Positions 32,048-42,608 of a stretch of 64,000 bases of DNA are shown here, in pieces. A program made the position numbers and the translations under genes. The stretch comes from Brevibacterium sediminis (GTDB lineage: Bacteria > Actinomycetota > Actinomycetes > Actinomycetales > Brevibacteriaceae). How positions within the stretch are numbered: position 1 is the stretch's first letter; each line of letters opens with the position of its first letter. The stretch spans positions 806,001 to 870,000 of the forward strand of contig NZ_JABKDD010000001.1 in assembly GCF_013623905.1 (NCBI RefSeq), given 5' to 3'. The notes under the pieces are model-generated. The model saw only the letters and a program-made list of their open reading frames with translations, was not told the DNA's origin and made no database searches.

Positions 32048-32602
32048 ATGGAGGCGTTGTTTCATCTGCGGGACTTCGGGTACGAGCAGCTCACCGAGCT
32101 CACCCTCGACGGTCTGCTCATCCGACTGACCGAATCGACCTGGGTGCGCAAGGGTGCGATCCTCTCCCCCGCTGAGCGGATGGCCGCCCTGCATTCGCTC
32201 ATCCCGCCCGGACTCGCGCTCTCCCACGACAGCGCCTGGTGGGTGCACCGCGGACTCGGCCGGGCTCCCGCTCCGCTGAGCTTCATCACGCTGCCCAGGC
32301 GCCGGTGGATCGCCGATGACGGTTTCGACGTCCACGAGACGAATCTGGCGCAAGATGATTGGTGCCTCATCGACGGGCTGCCGATCACCACGGAGGAACG
32401 CACGCTCTACGATCTGCTCTTCCCGCACTTCCGGAACTGGACCGCGGAGTCGCCGCGGTCGCTCAAGGGCATCATTGCGGAGATTCCCAGCGGTCTGCGC
32501 CACCGTCTCCGGGACTACCTCACCGAGGTGGCCCGTCGACCGTTCGTCGCTCAGATGCGCGCGGCGCTGGACAGAGAGGATCAGCCGCCGGAGATGCGGT
32601 AG
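32048..32602 (+). CDS. AbiEi-like (type IV antitoxin family) protein, orphan
   Basis: A 184-residue protein resembling the C-terminal domain of AbiEi-family antitoxins and their many orphan relatives in actinobacteria. Family-like segments are [34 protein letters not shown] (the usual SH-x-SA-x-x-HGL region) and [18 protein letters not shown], which match the common G-x-P-V-T-x-x-E-R-T-L-x-D-L pattern. The classical N-terminal winged helix is short or absent. No AbiEii nucleotidyltransferase toxin gene lies next to it, so a toxin-antitoxin role is doubtful. Its 3' end overlaps the end of rel on the opposite strand by 22 bp. Confidence 0.7.
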   Translation: MEALFHLRDFGYEQLTELTLDGLLIRLTESTWVRKGAILSPAERMAALHSLIPPGLALSHDSAWWVHRGLGRAPAPLSFITLPRRRWIADDGFDVHETNLAQDDWCLIDGLPITTEERTLYDLLFPHFRNWTAESPRSLKGIIAEIPSGLRHRLRDYLTEVARRPFVAQMRAALDREDQPPEMR

Positions 32603-34878
32603 ACGTCGAAGACGCCTTCGACCTTGCGCACGGCCGAGAGCACAGTGTCGAGATGGCTGGCGTCACTCATCTCGAAGACGAACTTCGATTGCGCCACGCG
32701 GGCCCGGGAGGTGCCGACCGACGCCGACAGGATGTTCACATGGGTCTCGGTGAGCACCTTGGTGATATCGGAGAGCAGACCGGCACGGTCGAGGGCCTCG
32801 ACCTGGATCTGGACGAGGTAGATTCCGCTCGTCTTCTCGCCCCACGAGACCTCGACCATGCGTTCGGGTTCACGTTTGAGTGAGGTGACGTTCGGGCAGT
32901 CGACGCGATGCACGGAGACTCCCGAACCGCGGGTGACGAAACCGAGGATCTCGTCTCCGGGCACCGGGGTGCAGCAGCGAGCCAGTTTGACGAGCACATC
33001 GTCGACGCCTTTGACGATGACGCCTTCGGACGAGGAATGGTGCCCTGAGGACTGTCCCGTGCGGTTGCGAGGCTCCGGTGGCAGCACGACCGACTCGTCG
33101 TCCTCCCCGACTTCCTTGGCCAGCAGATCGACGACGTGCTGAGCCGAAGACACGCCGTTGCCGATCGCGGCATAGAGGGCGCTGACATCGGGCAGACGCA
33201 TCTCCGTGGCGACGACCTGGAGAGCTTCCTGGCTCATCAGCGAAGCGGCGGAGATCGTATGGCGGCGCATCGCCCGGGCGAGCTGTTCGCGACCGTTCTC
33301 GATCGCCTCTTCGCGGCGCTCCTTCGAGAACCACTGCCGGATCTTGCTGCGGGCACGTGGACTCTTGACGAAGCCGAGCCAGTCGCGGCTGGGGCCGGCG
33401 TTCTCGTCCTTCGAGGTGAAGACCTCGACGGAGTCCCCGTTCTTCAGCTCAGTGTCCAAAGCGACGAGGCGACCGTTGACGCGGGCACCCATCGTCTTGT
33501 GCCCGACCTCGGTGTGCACTGCGTAGGCGAAGTCGATGGGGGTGGCTCCCGACGGCAGGCTCATCACCTCGCCCTTGGGCGTGAAGACGTAGACTTCCTT
33601 CGAGTTCACCTCGTAGCGGAGGCTGTCGAGGAATTCGTCGGGGTCGGAGACCTCTCGCTGCCAGTCCAGCAGCTGTCGCAGCCAGGCGGCGTCGTCGACC
33701 TCACCGGCGTCGGAGACCTTCACCGAACGCGCGGTGTTCGAGGTCACGGCCTTCGACGACTTGTTGAGATCCTTGTACTTCCAGTGAGCGGCGACGCCGA
33801 ATTCTGCACGGCGATCCATCTCGTGGGTCCGGATCTGGATTTCGACGGGCTTGCCGGCCGGCCCGATCACCGTGGTGTGCAGGCTCTGGTACATGTTGTA
33901 CTTCGGCATCGCGATATAGTCCTTGAACCGTCCGGGAACAGGATTCCAGCGGGCGTGGACGATGCCGAGGGTGGCGTAGCATTCGCGTACGGATTCGACG
34001 AGGACGCGGACTCCGACGAGATCGTAGATGTCGGCGAACTCGTGTCCGCGCACGACCATCTTCTGATAGATCGAATAGTAGTGCTTGGGGCGCCCCGTGA
34101 TGGAGGCGTCTATTCCGGATTCCTTGAGTTCGCCCTGGAGCTCCTCGGAGACCGTGGCCAGATACTTCTCACGCTCGGGAGCCCGATCCGCGACGAGTCG
34201 GACCACTTCGTCGTAGACCTTGGGATGGAGGACCTGGAAGGACAGGTCTTCGAGTTCCCATTTGATCGTGTTCATGCCCAGCCTGTGCGCCAGCGGGGCG
34301 AAGATGTCGAGGGTCTCGCGAGCCTTCTTCGTGCTTGACGAGGCGGGCACGAAGCGCCAGGTGCGCGCATTGTGCAGGCGGTCTGCGAGCTTGATGACGA
34401 GGACGCGGATGTCCTTGGCCATCGCGACGATCATCTTGCGCACGGTCTCGGACTGCGCGGCCTGCCCGTACGTGAGCTTGTCGAGCTTCGTCACCCCGTC
34501 GACCATGGCCGCGACTTCGGAGCCGAATTCCTCGGTGAGTTCGTCTAGCGAGTACGAAGTGTCTTCGACGGTGTCGTGCAGCAGAGCGGCGGCGAGCGTG
34601 ACCGGCAGCATGCCGATCTCCGCAAGGATCGTCGCCACCGCGATGGGGTGGGTGATATAGGCATCACCGGACTTGCGAGTCTGCCCTCGGTGGGCCTCCT
34701 CGGCGACCTTGTAGGCCCGGACGACGAGGTCGATGTCCGCCTTCGGATGGTTCGACTGCAGGGCCCGGATCATCGGGCCGAGCACTCGCGGGTAGCCAGG
34801 GTTGTTCTGTGCCCTGGCCGCCCACCACGCTAAGCGGGAGATGCCTCGCGGACGGCGCGAATCAGCGGACGAAGCCAC
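32581..34878 (-). CDS. relA: Bifunctional (p)ppGpp synthetase/hydrolase Rel
   Basis: Makes and degrades (p)ppGpp in the stringent response. It has 765 residues with the full Rel architecture. The hydrolase HD domain has HDTVEDT at 101-107, and the synthetase domain has [13 protein letters not shown]. An RFKD motif before [18 protein letters not shown] marks the bifunctional type rather than a pure RelA synthetase. The TGS domain begins [14 protein letters not shown], the zinc-finger-like region has [11 protein letters not shown], and the C-terminal ACT domain covers about 690-765. The GTG follows AGAGGAG. Confidence 0.97.
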   Translation of the reverse strand: MASSADSRRPRGISRLAWWAARAQNNPGYPRVLGPMIRALQSNHPKADIDLVVRAYKVAEEAHRGQTRKSGDAYITHPIAVATILAEIGMLPVTLAAALLHDTVEDTSYSLDELTEEFGSEVAAMVDGVTKLDKLTYGQAAQSETVRKMIVAMAKDIRVLVIKLADRLHNARTWRFVPASSSTKKARETLDIFAPLAHRLGMNTIKWELEDLSFQVLHPKVYDEVVRLVADRAPEREKYLATVSEELQGELKESGIDASITGRPKHYYSIYQKMVVRGHEFADIYDLVGVRVLVESVRECYATLGIVHARWNPVPGRFKDYIAMPKYNMYQSLHTTVIGPAGKPVEIQIRTHEMDRRAEFGVAAHWKYKDLNKSSKAVTSNTARSVKVSDAGEVDDAAWLRQLLDWQREVSDPDEFLDSLRYEVNSKEVYVFTPKGEVMSLPSGATPIDFAYAVHTEVGHKTMGARVNGRLVALDTELKNGDSVEVFTSKDENAGPSRDWLGFVKSPRARSKIRQWFSKERREEAIENGREQLARAMRRHTISAASLMSQEALQVVATEMRLPDVSALYAAIGNGVSSAQHVVDLLAKEVGEDDESVVLPPEPRNRTGQSSGHHSSSEGVIVKGVDDVLVKLARCCTPVPGDEILGFVTRGSGVSVHRVDCPNVTSLKREPERMVEVSWGEKTSGIYLVQIQVEALDRAGLLSDITKVLTETHVNILSASVGTSRARVAQSKFVFEMSDASHLDTVLSAVRKVEGVFDVYRISGG

Positions 34879-34898
34879 AACATCTCCTCTCTCGGGAA

Positions 34899-35915
34899 TC
34901 AGACTTCGGCGTGTGTCACCGGTGGGACGTCTGCTCCCCCATCCTTCAAGCGTAGTTCACGCACGGCCTCCTCCTGTGCCTTGACCGCCGGTTCATTTGC
35001 CCGGAGGAGGGCGTAGAGGGGGCTCGCGACGAACAGCGTCGAAGCGGCTGCCACTATAGTACCGATGAACAGGGACAGTGAGATGTCGACCAGTGTTCCC
35101 GCGCCGAGCAGGAACACGCCGATGAAGAGGATCGAGGCGATCGGGAGCACCGACACCACTGAGGTGTTGATCGAGCGCACGGTCGTCTGATTCACACCGA
35201 GGTTGACGAGTTCTGAGAACTTGAGGTTCCGCTTCTCCTCGAATCGCGTCGTGTTCTCTCGGATCTTGTCGAAGACCACCACCGTGTCATAGAGCGAGAA
35301 GCTGAGCACGGTGAGGAAGCCGATGATGGCCTCCGGGGTGACTTCGAAGCCGGTGGCCGAGTAGATGCCCATGGTCACGATCATCACGACGAAGAGGCCG
35401 ACGATCGCCGCGAGCGACATCTTCCAGGTGCGGAAGTACAGAGCCATGACGACGAGGGCGATGGCCACGAAGATGACGAGTGCGCGGATCATCTTCGACG
35501 TCACGTCCTGACCCCATTCGGGTCCGACGAACGTCGAGGTGACGTCTTCGACCTTCACGTCGTAGCCGGAGACGAGAGCGTCTCGGACTTCCTGCATCTG
35601 CGGGTCGGTGAGCTGGTTCGTCTCGATCTGGACGGCCGTGTCGCTGGTCGGCGTCAGGCGCGGCTCAGAACCGGAGACGACATCGTTGATGATGCCTTCC
35701 CCCTTGGCGGCCGACGTGTCGCTGACATGGTCGACCTGGAACTGCGAACCGCCCTTGAAGGCGATGCCGAAGTTGAAGCCGAAGATGAGCGGGACGAGCA
35801 GGGACAGGAGGACGAGGACTCCGGAGATGGCCAGCCACAGCTTCGCCTTGCCGACGAAGGGGATCGATGATTCGCCGCTGTGCAGGCGGTTGCCCCAGGC
35901 AAAGAACCGTTTCAC
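34899..35915 (-). CDS. secF: Protein translocase subunit SecF
   Basis: Inner part of the SecDF complex that uses the proton gradient to pull preproteins through SecYEG. It has 338 residues with six membrane segments and one external loop between the first two. The family signature [13 protein letters not shown] follows the first segment, and [16 protein letters not shown] lies in a later one. The GTG start overlaps the secD TGA (GTGA) and sits behind a strong AAGGAGG. Confidence 0.96.
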   Translation of the reverse strand: MKRFFAWGNRLHSGESSIPFVGKAKLWLAISGVLVLLSLLVPLIFGFNFGIAFKGGSQFQVDHVSDTSAAKGEGIINDVVSGSEPRLTPTSDTAVQIETNQLTDPQMQEVRDALVSGYDVKVEDVTSTFVGPEWGQDVTSKMIRALVIFVAIALVVMALYFRTWKMSLAAIVGLFVVMIVTMGIYSATGFEVTPEAIIGFLTVLSFSLYDTVVVFDKIRENTTRFEEKRNLKFSELVNLGVNQTTVRSINTSVVSVLPIASILFIGVFLLGAGTLVDISLSLFIGTIVAAASTLFVASPLYALLRANEPAVKAQEEAVRELRLKDGGADVPPVTHAEV

Positions 35916-38086
35916 TTGTCAGCCTCCTTACCGTCGTCAGCCGTCGAGTCTGTGACGGCATCGTCTTCCTCGGCCCGTCGGGCCGAGGCCTTCCGCTCGG
36001 CGATGGTCATTCCGCCCATCGCAGCAGCGGACTTCGCCGCTTTCGTGCTCTTCGACTTTGCGGACTTCGACTTCGTGGTCGTGGACCTGCCGGTCGCGGC
36101 CTTGTCTACCTTGGACGTCGTCGTGGTCTCCCCCGACTCGGACGCAGCTGCTGCAGCAGTCGTATCGGAGCTGTCGTCTGTGCTCATCCCGGCCTTGCGC
36201 ATACGTGCCTTCTCGCGCCGCTTGGCTTCGGGAGTCTTGTCCTTGTCGTCGATGGACAGGTTGAGCGCTCCGCGGTAGGCGGCGGGTTTGACTCCGAGCA
36301 GACGCGGATCCATTCCGGACATCGGGTGGCCCTCGCCGAAGAACTTCGTGCGGGCCAGGAACTGCAGCATCGGGTGGGTGAACAGGAAGACGATGAGCAC
36401 GTCGATGATCACGGTCAGGCCCAGGGTGAAGGCGAAGCCTCGCACCGAGCCGACGGCCAGGATGTAGAGAATGACCGCGGCGAGCATGTTCACTGCCTTC
36501 GAGGCGTAGATCGTGCGCTTGGCACGGTCCCAGCCGACCTCGACCGCGGAGAGCAGATTGCGACCGCTGCGCAGTTCGTCTCGGACACGTTCGAAGTAGA
36601 CGATGAACGAGTCCGCCGCCATGCCGATTCCGATGATGATACCGGCGACACCGGCCAGGGACAGTCGGTAGCCGTATCTCCACGATGCCAAGAGCAGCAG
36701 CAGGTAGGTGAGCACACCGGCAACGACGAGGCTCGAGACGGTGACGAGGCCGAGCACCCGGTACTGCAGCAGCGAATAGACGACGACGAGGAGGAGTCCG
36801 ACCATACCGGTGAGCAGACCGATCTTGAGGTAGTTCGAACCCAGGGTCGGTGAGATCTGGTCCTCGCTCTGGACCTGGAAGCTCAGCGGCAGCGAGCCGT
36901 TCTTGAGCTGGTTGGCCAGAGTCTGTGCCTCGTCGAGGGAGAAGTCGCCGGTGATCTGGGCGTTGCCGTCGTTGATCACCGCGTTCGAAGACGGAGCCGA
37001 CAGCACGAGACCGTCGAGTTCGATCGCGAACTGGTTGTAGGGCTGCTGTTTGCCGGTGATGTCCGAGGTGATCTGCTTGAAGATCTCACGACCGGTGGAG
37101 TCGAAGGAGAGGTTGACGGCAGGGTTGTTGGTCTGCACGCCATTGGCTCCTGCGGCATAGCCGGCACTGGCATCGGCGAGGTGATCGCCGGAGAGTTCGA
37201 CAGGCCCGAGGATGTACTTCGCCTGTCCGTCTTCGGAGCACGAGACGACCGGTTCGTCCGAGGGCTGCTGTTGGCCGCCCGTCCGGTTCTTCTTGTTCGT
37301 GCAGTCGAGCTCGGTGTACTCCTTGATGATCTTGTCGGACTGCCATTCGGAGGCGTCCTTCTCCGGATCGAAGAGGGGCCGCGGCGTCGAGTCGGTGACC
37401 TTCGTGCTGTCGCTCGATCCGCTGCCTTCTCCGGACTTCTCCGCGTCCTTGCTCTCCGACTCCGAAGATTTCGTCTCCTCGGAGGACTCGGCCGTCTTCT
37501 TCGTCTCGCCGCCGGCATTGACGACATCGCCGCCGCCGGACGGGGCCTGGTCCTCGCTCTGTCCATCGCCCTGCGAGTCGGCGCCGGTGAGGTCCTCGAG
37601 GCGTTTGCGCTCTTCGTCGCTCAGCCCGTCATCGCCACCCGATTCCTCGCCGCTCTTCTCCTGCTCCTTCTGGATCTGTTCCTGTGAACGCGGGTCACCG
37701 ACCAGCGCCACACGACGGAAGACCAGCTGAGCAGACGAGCGGACGAGGTTTCGGGTCTCCTCGTCGGGGTTGCCCGGCAGATTCACGACGATGTTGCGGT
37801 CGCCCTGCGTCGTGATCTCGGCTTCGGAGACACCGGTCGAGTCGACGCGCTGGCGGATGATCGCCACGGCCTGATCGAGCTGCTCCTTGCTGATGTCCGT
37901 GCCCTTGGACACCTGCGGTTCCAGAATGATCGACGTTCCACCCTCGAGGTCGAGCGCGAGCTTCGGAGTCGTCGTGGCATTCGACCAGATGACACCGCCG
38001 GCGATGATTGCGGCAAGAACCAGAGTGATGATCGTCAGCCACAGGAAGCGCAAACCAGGGCGTGGTTTTTCTTCGATATCGGACAC
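35912..38086 (-). CDS. secD: Protein translocase subunit SecD, with a long acidic insert
   Basis: Partner of SecF in proton-driven preprotein export. It has 724 residues, longer than the roughly 550-650 usual in this group. The first membrane segment is at about 15-35, followed by LALDLEGGTSIILEP. The extracytoplasmic P1 domain is interrupted at about 130-235 by a low-complexity stretch of Glu, Ser, Gly, Asp and Lys. Five further membrane segments follow from about 425, with GIIIGIGMAADSFIVYFERV-type D-containing helix (quoted in part). The C-terminal about 120 residues are a cytosolic tail rich in Thr, Ser, Lys and Ala. The GTG has only a weak GAAAG upstream. Confidence 0.95.
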   Translation of the reverse strand: MSDIEEKPRPGLRFLWLTIITLVLAAIIAGGVIWSNATTTPKLALDLEGGTSIILEPQVSKGTDISKEQLDQAVAIIRQRVDSTGVSEAEITTQGDRNIVVNLPGNPDEETRNLVRSSAQLVFRRVALVGDPRSQEQIQKEQEKSGEESGGDDGLSDEERKRLEDLTGADSQGDGQSEDQAPSGGGDVVNAGGETKKTAESSEETKSSESESKDAEKSGEGSGSSDSTKVTDSTPRPLFDPEKDASEWQSDKIIKEYTELDCTNKKNRTGGQQQPSDEPVVSCSEDGQAKYILGPVELSGDHLADASAGYAAGANGVQTNNPAVNLSFDSTGREIFKQITSDITGKQQPYNQFAIELDGLVLSAPSSNAVINDGNAQITGDFSLDEAQTLANQLKNGSLPLSFQVQSEDQISPTLGSNYLKIGLLTGMVGLLLVVVYSLLQYRVLGLVTVSSLVVAGVLTYLLLLLASWRYGYRLSLAGVAGIIIGIGMAADSFIVYFERVRDELRSGRNLLSAVEVGWDRAKRTIYASKAVNMLAAVILYILAVGSVRGFAFTLGLTVIIDVLIVFLFTHPMLQFLARTKFFGEGHPMSGMDPRLLGVKPAAYRGALNLSIDDKDKTPEAKRREKARMRKAGMSTDDSSDTTAAAAASESGETTTTSKVDKAATGRSTTTKSKSAKSKSTKAAKSAAAMGGMTIAERKASARRAEEDDAVTDSTADDGKEADK

Positions 38087-38124
38087 GTTTCAGCTTTCAG
38101 TCGGTAGAAGAGTGCGAGAACGGA

Positions 38125-38697
38125 TCAGTTCTTCTTGTCGGAATCCGAATCAGTCGGGTCCGTGGACTCCGCAGCGGCGGAGTCGGCATCGGTCTCAGCG
38201 GCGGCCTCGATGTCGACGTCCTCGGACTCGGCGACTGCCCCGGCGTCGACGTCCTCGGTCTTCGCAGCGGACTCATCGGCGATGACGTCATCGGATGCGT
38301 CGTCCGGGGTGTCTTTCTCGGCGCGTTTGCGTTCGTTCATGGCGTCGAGCTCGGCGTCGGTGATGGCCGGCTTCTCGTCTGCGTCGACATCGGCATCGGC
38401 GGCGGGGGCGGCGGCGTCGGGAGCGTCGACGGGCGCTGCGGCCTGGTTGTTCTCGATCTGACCGATGGCCTGGCGGTGGACGCGCAGAACCGTGCCGGGA
38501 CCCGACTCGATGGTCACCTGGTTGTTCTCTTCGTCGATGGAGAGCACGGTGCCGAAGACACCGAAGGTCGTCATCACGGTCGCGCCGGGCACGAGGCCCG
38601 ATTTGATCTGCTCCGCACGCGCCTTCTGCTTACGCCGAGAATTGAACAGGAAAAAGATCAGCAGCGCGGCAAGCGCAAGAGGGATCAGCAAATCCAC
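38125..38697 (-). CDS. yajC: Preprotein translocase subunit YajC
   Basis: Small accessory of the SecDF complex. It has 190 residues; the first about 100 are normal YajC, with one membrane segment at 2-20 and the conserved VMTTFGVFGTVLSIDEEN region. The rest is an acidic tail of Asp, Ala and Glu of about 100 residues predicted to be disordered and cytosolic. The GTG start is used. The gene order yajC-secD-secF-rel, downstream of ruvCAB, is typical for actinobacteria. Confidence 0.94.
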   Translation of the reverse strand: MDLLIPLALAALLIFFLFNSRRKQKARAEQIKSGLVPGATVMTTFGVFGTVLSIDEENNQVTIESGPGTVLRVHRQAIGQIENNQAAAPVDAPDAAAPAADADVDADEKPAITDAELDAMNERKRAEKDTPDDASDDVIADESAAKTEDVDAGAVAESEDVDIEAAAETDADSAAAESTDPTDSDSDKKN

Positions 38698-38777
38698 AGA
38701 TATCAGCCTTTCATATGAATGAATCAGTGAACCAGCTTAGTTCGTCCTCACCTCTCATAGCGAACTCAAAGGCACGG

Positions 38778-39854
38778 TCAGAACTCATAGTTTGCTGGGA
38801 TCTGCATTTTCAGGTGCTTCCAGGCCGCCGTGGTGGCCACACGTCCACGTGGGGTGCGACTGATCAGGCCCTCTCGGACGAGGTAGGGCTCGGACACGGT
38901 TTCGACTGTATCCGCTTCTTCGCCGACGGAGACGGCGAGGGTTCCCAATCCCACCGGGCCTCCGCCGAAGCGCTTGCACAGCACCTGCAGAACCGACCGG
39001 TCGAGGCGATCGAGACCGAGCTCGTCGACCTCGTAGACGCGCAGGGCATTGGTGGCGGCCTCCTCGTCGATGATTCCGCTCCCCCGCACCTGGGCCCAGT
39101 CGCGGACGCGGCGCAGCAGGCGATTCGCGATTCGCGGGGTTCCGCGGGAACGTGTGGAGATCTCTTCGAGCCCGGCGAGTTCGGCATCGATGCCGAGCAT
39201 CCTGGCCGAACGCTTGAGAACCGTGAGCAGATCGGCGCTCGAATAGAAGTCGAGCAGGGCGGTGAAGCCGAAACGGTCACGCAGCGGCGCGGGCAGCAGA
39301 CCGGATCGGGTGGTCGCCCCGACGAGGGTGAATTGCGGGAGGTCGAGCGGGATGGCGGTGGCACCTGGTCCTTTGCCGACGATGACGTCGACTCGGAAGT
39401 CCTCCATCGCCACGTACAGCATCTCCTCGGCGGCCCGGGCCATGCGGTGGATCTCGTCGATGAAGAGGACTTCACCTTCTTCGAGGGAGGACAGGATGGC
39501 TGCGAGGTCACCGGCGTGCTGGACGGCCGGGCCGGACGTCACTCGCAGGCTCGAATTCATCTCGTGGGCGATGATCATCGCCAGCGTGGTCTTGCCGAGC
39601 CCGGGAGGACCGGAGAGCAGCACATGGTCGGGTGCCTTCTGTCTGGCCTTCGCCGCGTCGAGGACGAGGGAGAGCTGCTCACGCACCTGCGGCTGGCCGA
39701 TGAAGTCGGCCAGGCCCTTCGGACGCAGCGCCGCCTCGGCATCGCGTTCGGCCGTCTCGGCACGACCGGAGACGAGTCTCTCCTGTTCGGCTCCGGTCAG
39801 GTCCTGATCACCGAAGTCCACCTCATAGGAGTCGGGGTCGAACGAGCCTGTCAT
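38778..39854 (-). CDS. ruvB: Holliday junction branch migration helicase RuvB
   Basis: Hexameric AAA+ motor that drives branch migration with RuvA. It has 358 residues. Walker [10 protein letters not shown] is at 82-90, Walker B reads LFIDEIHRM, and the sensor region [18 protein letters not shown] is complete. The C-terminal winged helix ends with [13 protein letters not shown]. The ATG overlaps ruvA by 4 bp (ATGA). Confidence 0.97.
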   Translation of the reverse strand: MTGSFDPDSYEVDFGDQDLTGAEQERLVSGRAETAERDAEAALRPKGLADFIGQPQVREQLSLVLDAAKARQKAPDHVLLSGPPGLGKTTLAMIIAHEMNSSLRVTSGPAVQHAGDLAAILSSLEEGEVLFIDEIHRMARAAEEMLYVAMEDFRVDVIVGKGPGATAIPLDLPQFTLVGATTRSGLLPAPLRDRFGFTALLDFYSSADLLTVLKRSARMLGIDAELAGLEEISTRSRGTPRIANRLLRRVRDWAQVRGSGIIDEEAATNALRVYEVDELGLDRLDRSVLQVLCKRFGGGPVGLGTLAVSVGEEADTVETVSEPYLVREGLISRTPRGRVATTAAWKHLKMQIPANYEF

Positions 39855-40447
39855 CTCTTCGCACCCAGAACCTTCAGAGCGGCCTTGAGGACCACGGAGG
39901 TGCCGGCATCAGCACCGGTCTCCTTGACGACGTCGGCGACGACGTCCTCAGCCTGCGCTTCCTTCCACCCGAGACCCACAAGAGCGTCGACGACCTGCTG
40001 GTTGCCGCCGCCGAAGGACAGAGTGGGTCCGGGAGAGGCAGCGGTGAGCTTCGGCAGTTTGTTCTCCAGCTCGAGGATGATGCGCGAGGCGCCCTTCTTC
40101 CCGATTCCGGGGACACGGGTGAGCGCGTTGGCATCCTGATTCGTGATCGCGGCGGCAAGTTCGTCAGGTCCCATCACCGAGAGGATCGCCATCGCCAGAC
40201 GCGGACCGATTCCGGAGATCGACAGCAACACCTCGAAGGTGTGGTTCTCGTCCTCGGTGCCGAAGCCATAGAGGGTCATCGAGTCTTCGCGCACCACGAG
40301 GCTGGTGACCAGTTCGATCTCGGCGCCGTGCCGAGTCCCGGCCAAAGTGTCGGGGGTGACGTGGACCTTCCGGCCGACACCGTGGGTGAGAACGACGAGG
40401 TGGTCAGCTGCGATCCGATGCACCGTACCGCTGAGGAAACTGATCAC
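39851..40447 (-). CDS. ruvA: Holliday junction DNA-binding subunit RuvA
   Basis: Tetrameric Holliday junction-binding protein that loads RuvB. It has 198 residues. The N-terminal OB fold (1-65) begins [19 protein letters not shown], followed by two helix-hairpin-helix motifs ([16 protein letters not shown] and [19 protein letters not shown]) and the C-terminal RuvB-contact domain (about 150-198). The GTG start lies 65 bp after ruvC, and the stop overlaps ruvB. Confidence 0.96.
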   Translation of the reverse strand: MISFLSGTVHRIAADHLVVLTHGVGRKVHVTPDTLAGTRHGAEIELVTSLVVREDSMTLYGFGTEDENHTFEVLLSISGIGPRLAMAILSVMGPDELAAAITNQDANALTRVPGIGKKGASRIILELENKLPKLTAASPGPTLSFGGGNQQVVDALVGLGWKEAQAEDVVADVVKETGADAGTSVVLKAALKVLGAKR

Positions 40448-40512
40448 GGACAGCCTTTCTTAAGGGGAACACGTGTACGAATCCAGGTTAGCAGGCACCC
40501 GCTCCCCCATGC

Positions 40513-41109
40513 TCACTTGGCGCGCCGCATGGCCTCGGCCCACTGCTGCTGGGCCTTCGTCAGCCCGCTTCCCTGCCTCCCGCCGGCCTTGCGCTCGGTC
40601 AGATCCTTATTTGCCCCCGGCGTCGATTGGGCCGACAGCGCGCCACGCCAGGAATGGCAGATCGCGATCGCCAGGGCGTCGGCGGCGTCGGCGGGCTTCG
40701 GCGGTGCGTCGAGACCGAGGATCCGCGTCACCATCGAGGTGACCTGCTTCTTGTCCGCACGGCCCGAACCGGTGATCGCAGCTTTGACCTCTGATGGGGT
40801 GTGCATGGCCACGGGCAGCCCGCGTCGGGCAGCCAATCCCATGGTCAGTCCCGATGCCTGGGCGGTGCCCATGATCGTGGACACATCGTTGCGGGCGAAG
40901 ACGCGTTCGATGGCCACGACATCGGGACGGTACGTGTCCAACCAGCTGTCGAACGCCTCGGCGATGGCACCGAGACGGAGGTCGACGGAATCGGCCGAAG
41001 GAGTCCGCAAGACGTCGACGGCGACCATCTTCGCCTTCCGGGCGGGCAGGGTGTCGATGACACCGAGCCCGCACCGGGTCAGGCCGGGATCAACACCGAG
41101 GATGCGCAT
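40513..41109 (-). CDS. ruvC: Holliday junction endonuclease RuvC
   Basis: Resolves Holliday junctions by paired nicks. It has 198 residues, RNase H-like. The first catalytic Asp7 is in [13 protein letters not shown], the Glu in AIERVF near residue 70, and the final Asp pair in [13 protein letters not shown] near 142. The C-terminal about 35 residues are a basic extension. The ATG overlaps the stop of the upstream YebC gene (ATGA). Confidence 0.96.
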   Translation of the reverse strand: MRILGVDPGLTRCGLGVIDTLPARKAKMVAVDVLRTPSADSVDLRLGAIAEAFDSWLDTYRPDVVAIERVFARNDVSTIMGTAQASGLTMGLAARRGLPVAMHTPSEVKAAITGSGRADKKQVTSMVTRILGLDAPPKPADAADALAIAICHSWRGALSAQSTPGANKDLTERKAGGRQGSGLTKAQQQWAEAMRRAK

Positions 41110-41861
41110 CAGGCATCGAGTTCGGCGAGGACCTCATCGCTGACATCGGCGTTCGAGTAGACGTTCTGCACCTCGTCGCTGTCTTCAAGCGCATCGATGA
41201 GGGAGAAGACCTTGCTCGCGGTCTCTGCGTCGAGGCTGACCTCGAGTTCGGGCACGAAGGAGGCCTCGGCCGAGTCGTAGTCGATTCCGGCGTCGACGAG
41301 GGCCGTACGCACGGCCACGAGGTCGGTGGCCTCGCAGATGATCTCGAACTTCTCGCCGACTTCCTTGACCTCTTCGGCTCCGGCGTCCATGGTCGCCAGC
41401 AGAATGGCCTCTTCGTCGGTCTCCTCAGCGCCCACGGTGATGACGCCCTTGCGGTTGAAGTTGTACGTCACCGAACCGGGATCGGCCATCGAACCGCCGT
41501 TGCGGGTCACGGCCACGCGCACCTCGGAGGCGGCGCGGTTGCGGTTGTCGGTGAGACATTCGATGAGCAGTGCCACACCGCCGGCGGCGTAGCCTTCGTA
41601 CATGATCGTCTCGTAGTTGACTCCGGAGCCGTCGAGACCGCCGCCGCGCTTGACCGCACGGGTGATGTTGTCCGCGGGAACCGAGTTCTTCTTCGCCTTC
41701 TGGATCGCATCGAACAGCGTCGGGTTGCCGTCGGGGTCGGGTCCACCGTTGCGTGCGGCCACCTCGATGTTCTTGATCAGCTTGGCAAAGAGCTTGCCGC
41801 GCTTGGCATCGATGGCAGCCTTCTTGTGTTTAGTCGTTGCCCATTTGGAATGACCTGACAC
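41109..41861 (-). CDS. yebC: YebC/PmpR family protein
   Basis: A 250-residue member of the YebC family. Members bind DNA as regulators in some bacteria and act on stalled ribosomes in others; I cannot choose from sequence. It begins [23 protein letters not shown] (family start, quoted slightly over its core) and contains [18 protein letters not shown]. The GTG start follows AGGAAGGA. It opens the yebC-ruvC-ruvA-ruvB operon, a widely conserved order. A TAGACT -10 box stands at 41893-41898 on the minus strand. Confidence 0.95.
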   Translation of the reverse strand: MSGHSKWATTKHKKAAIDAKRGKLFAKLIKNIEVAARNGGPDPDGNPTLFDAIQKAKKNSVPADNITRAVKRGGGLDGSGVNYETIMYEGYAAGGVALLIECLTDNRNRAASEVRVAVTRNGGSMADPGSVTYNFNRKGVITVGAEETDEEAILLATMDAGAEEVKEVGEKFEIICEATDLVAVRTALVDAGIDYDSAEASFVPELEVSLDAETASKVFSLIDALEDSDEVQNVYSNADVSDEVLAELDA

Positions 41862-41998
41862 TGGTGTTCCTTCCTGTAGTTACAGCCTCTCAAGTCTATA
41901 CGCTGACCGCGCCGACTCGTGCAGACTTCCCGTTCGCGATTCCGTGCGGACTCCCACCGGACCGCACTGCGGACCTGCACAGGACCGCGATCGTGAGC

Positions 41999-42478
41999 TC
42001 AGTCGATGACAAGCGGCACGTCGGGAACGGACCCGGCGGTGGCCAGGTCGATGAGGCCGAGGAGGTTCTTCGGGTAGATCGTCTCCGTCGTGGCCAGGAG
42101 CTCCTCCCGGGTCCACCAGCGGAATTCGAGCAGGCTGCGCTTCTCGATGTCCGTCCAGACCGCGTCTTCGAGCTCGATGTCCTCGCTGGTGCGGAACGCG
42201 AAGTAGGTTTCGACCTGGCGCAGCGACTTCTCCGTGAATTCGAAGACCTCGTCGCGCGTGGCCAAGGGACCGATGAGTTCGTGAGGTTCGCATTCGATCC
42301 CGGTCTCCTCGGCCAGTTCCCGGGCCGCCGTCTGCGCTGCCGACTCGCCGAGTTCGGAACCGCCTCCGCAGGTCATCCACCATTGGTGGCTGGGGGTCAG
42401 CAGATCCTGGGCACGGATCAGGAGAACCTCGTCGCGCTCATTGAGTAATACGACCCGTGAGGCTTTACGAGGTTTCAT
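41999..42478 (-). CDS. Nudix hydrolase
   Basis: Cytosolic pyrophosphohydrolase of unknown substrate (159 residues). The ATG at 42478 follows GGAG closely, and the preceding open frame is not Nudix-like. The Nudix box is complete at about residues 39-61: GGSELGESAAQTA then ARELAEETGIE, matching G-x5-E-x7-REUxEExGU. A preceding WWMTCGGG and following R-WWTREEL resemble the broad actinobacterial NTP/housecleaning Nudix group. It lies 130 bp downstream of the S9 peptidase and is probably transcribed on its own. Confidence 0.88.
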   Translation of the reverse strand: MKPRKASRVVLLNERDEVLLIRAQDLLTPSHQWWMTCGGGSELGESAAQTAARELAEETGIECEPHELIGPLATRDEVFEFTEKSLRQVETYFAFRTSEDIELEDAVWTDIEKRSLLEFRWWTREELLATTETIYPKNLLGLIDLATAGSVPDVPLVID

Positions 42479-42608
42479 GTTTCTCCAGTGGTCGGCGGCG
42501 AAGGGAGGCAAGTGTTTGCAGAATAATGACGCTGGGGGATTTCGGCAAGAGCGCGACAGCGGCCCAGAGAACGATATCGGCTCTGCGCGGTCCCGGCCAA
42601 CTCGGCGC

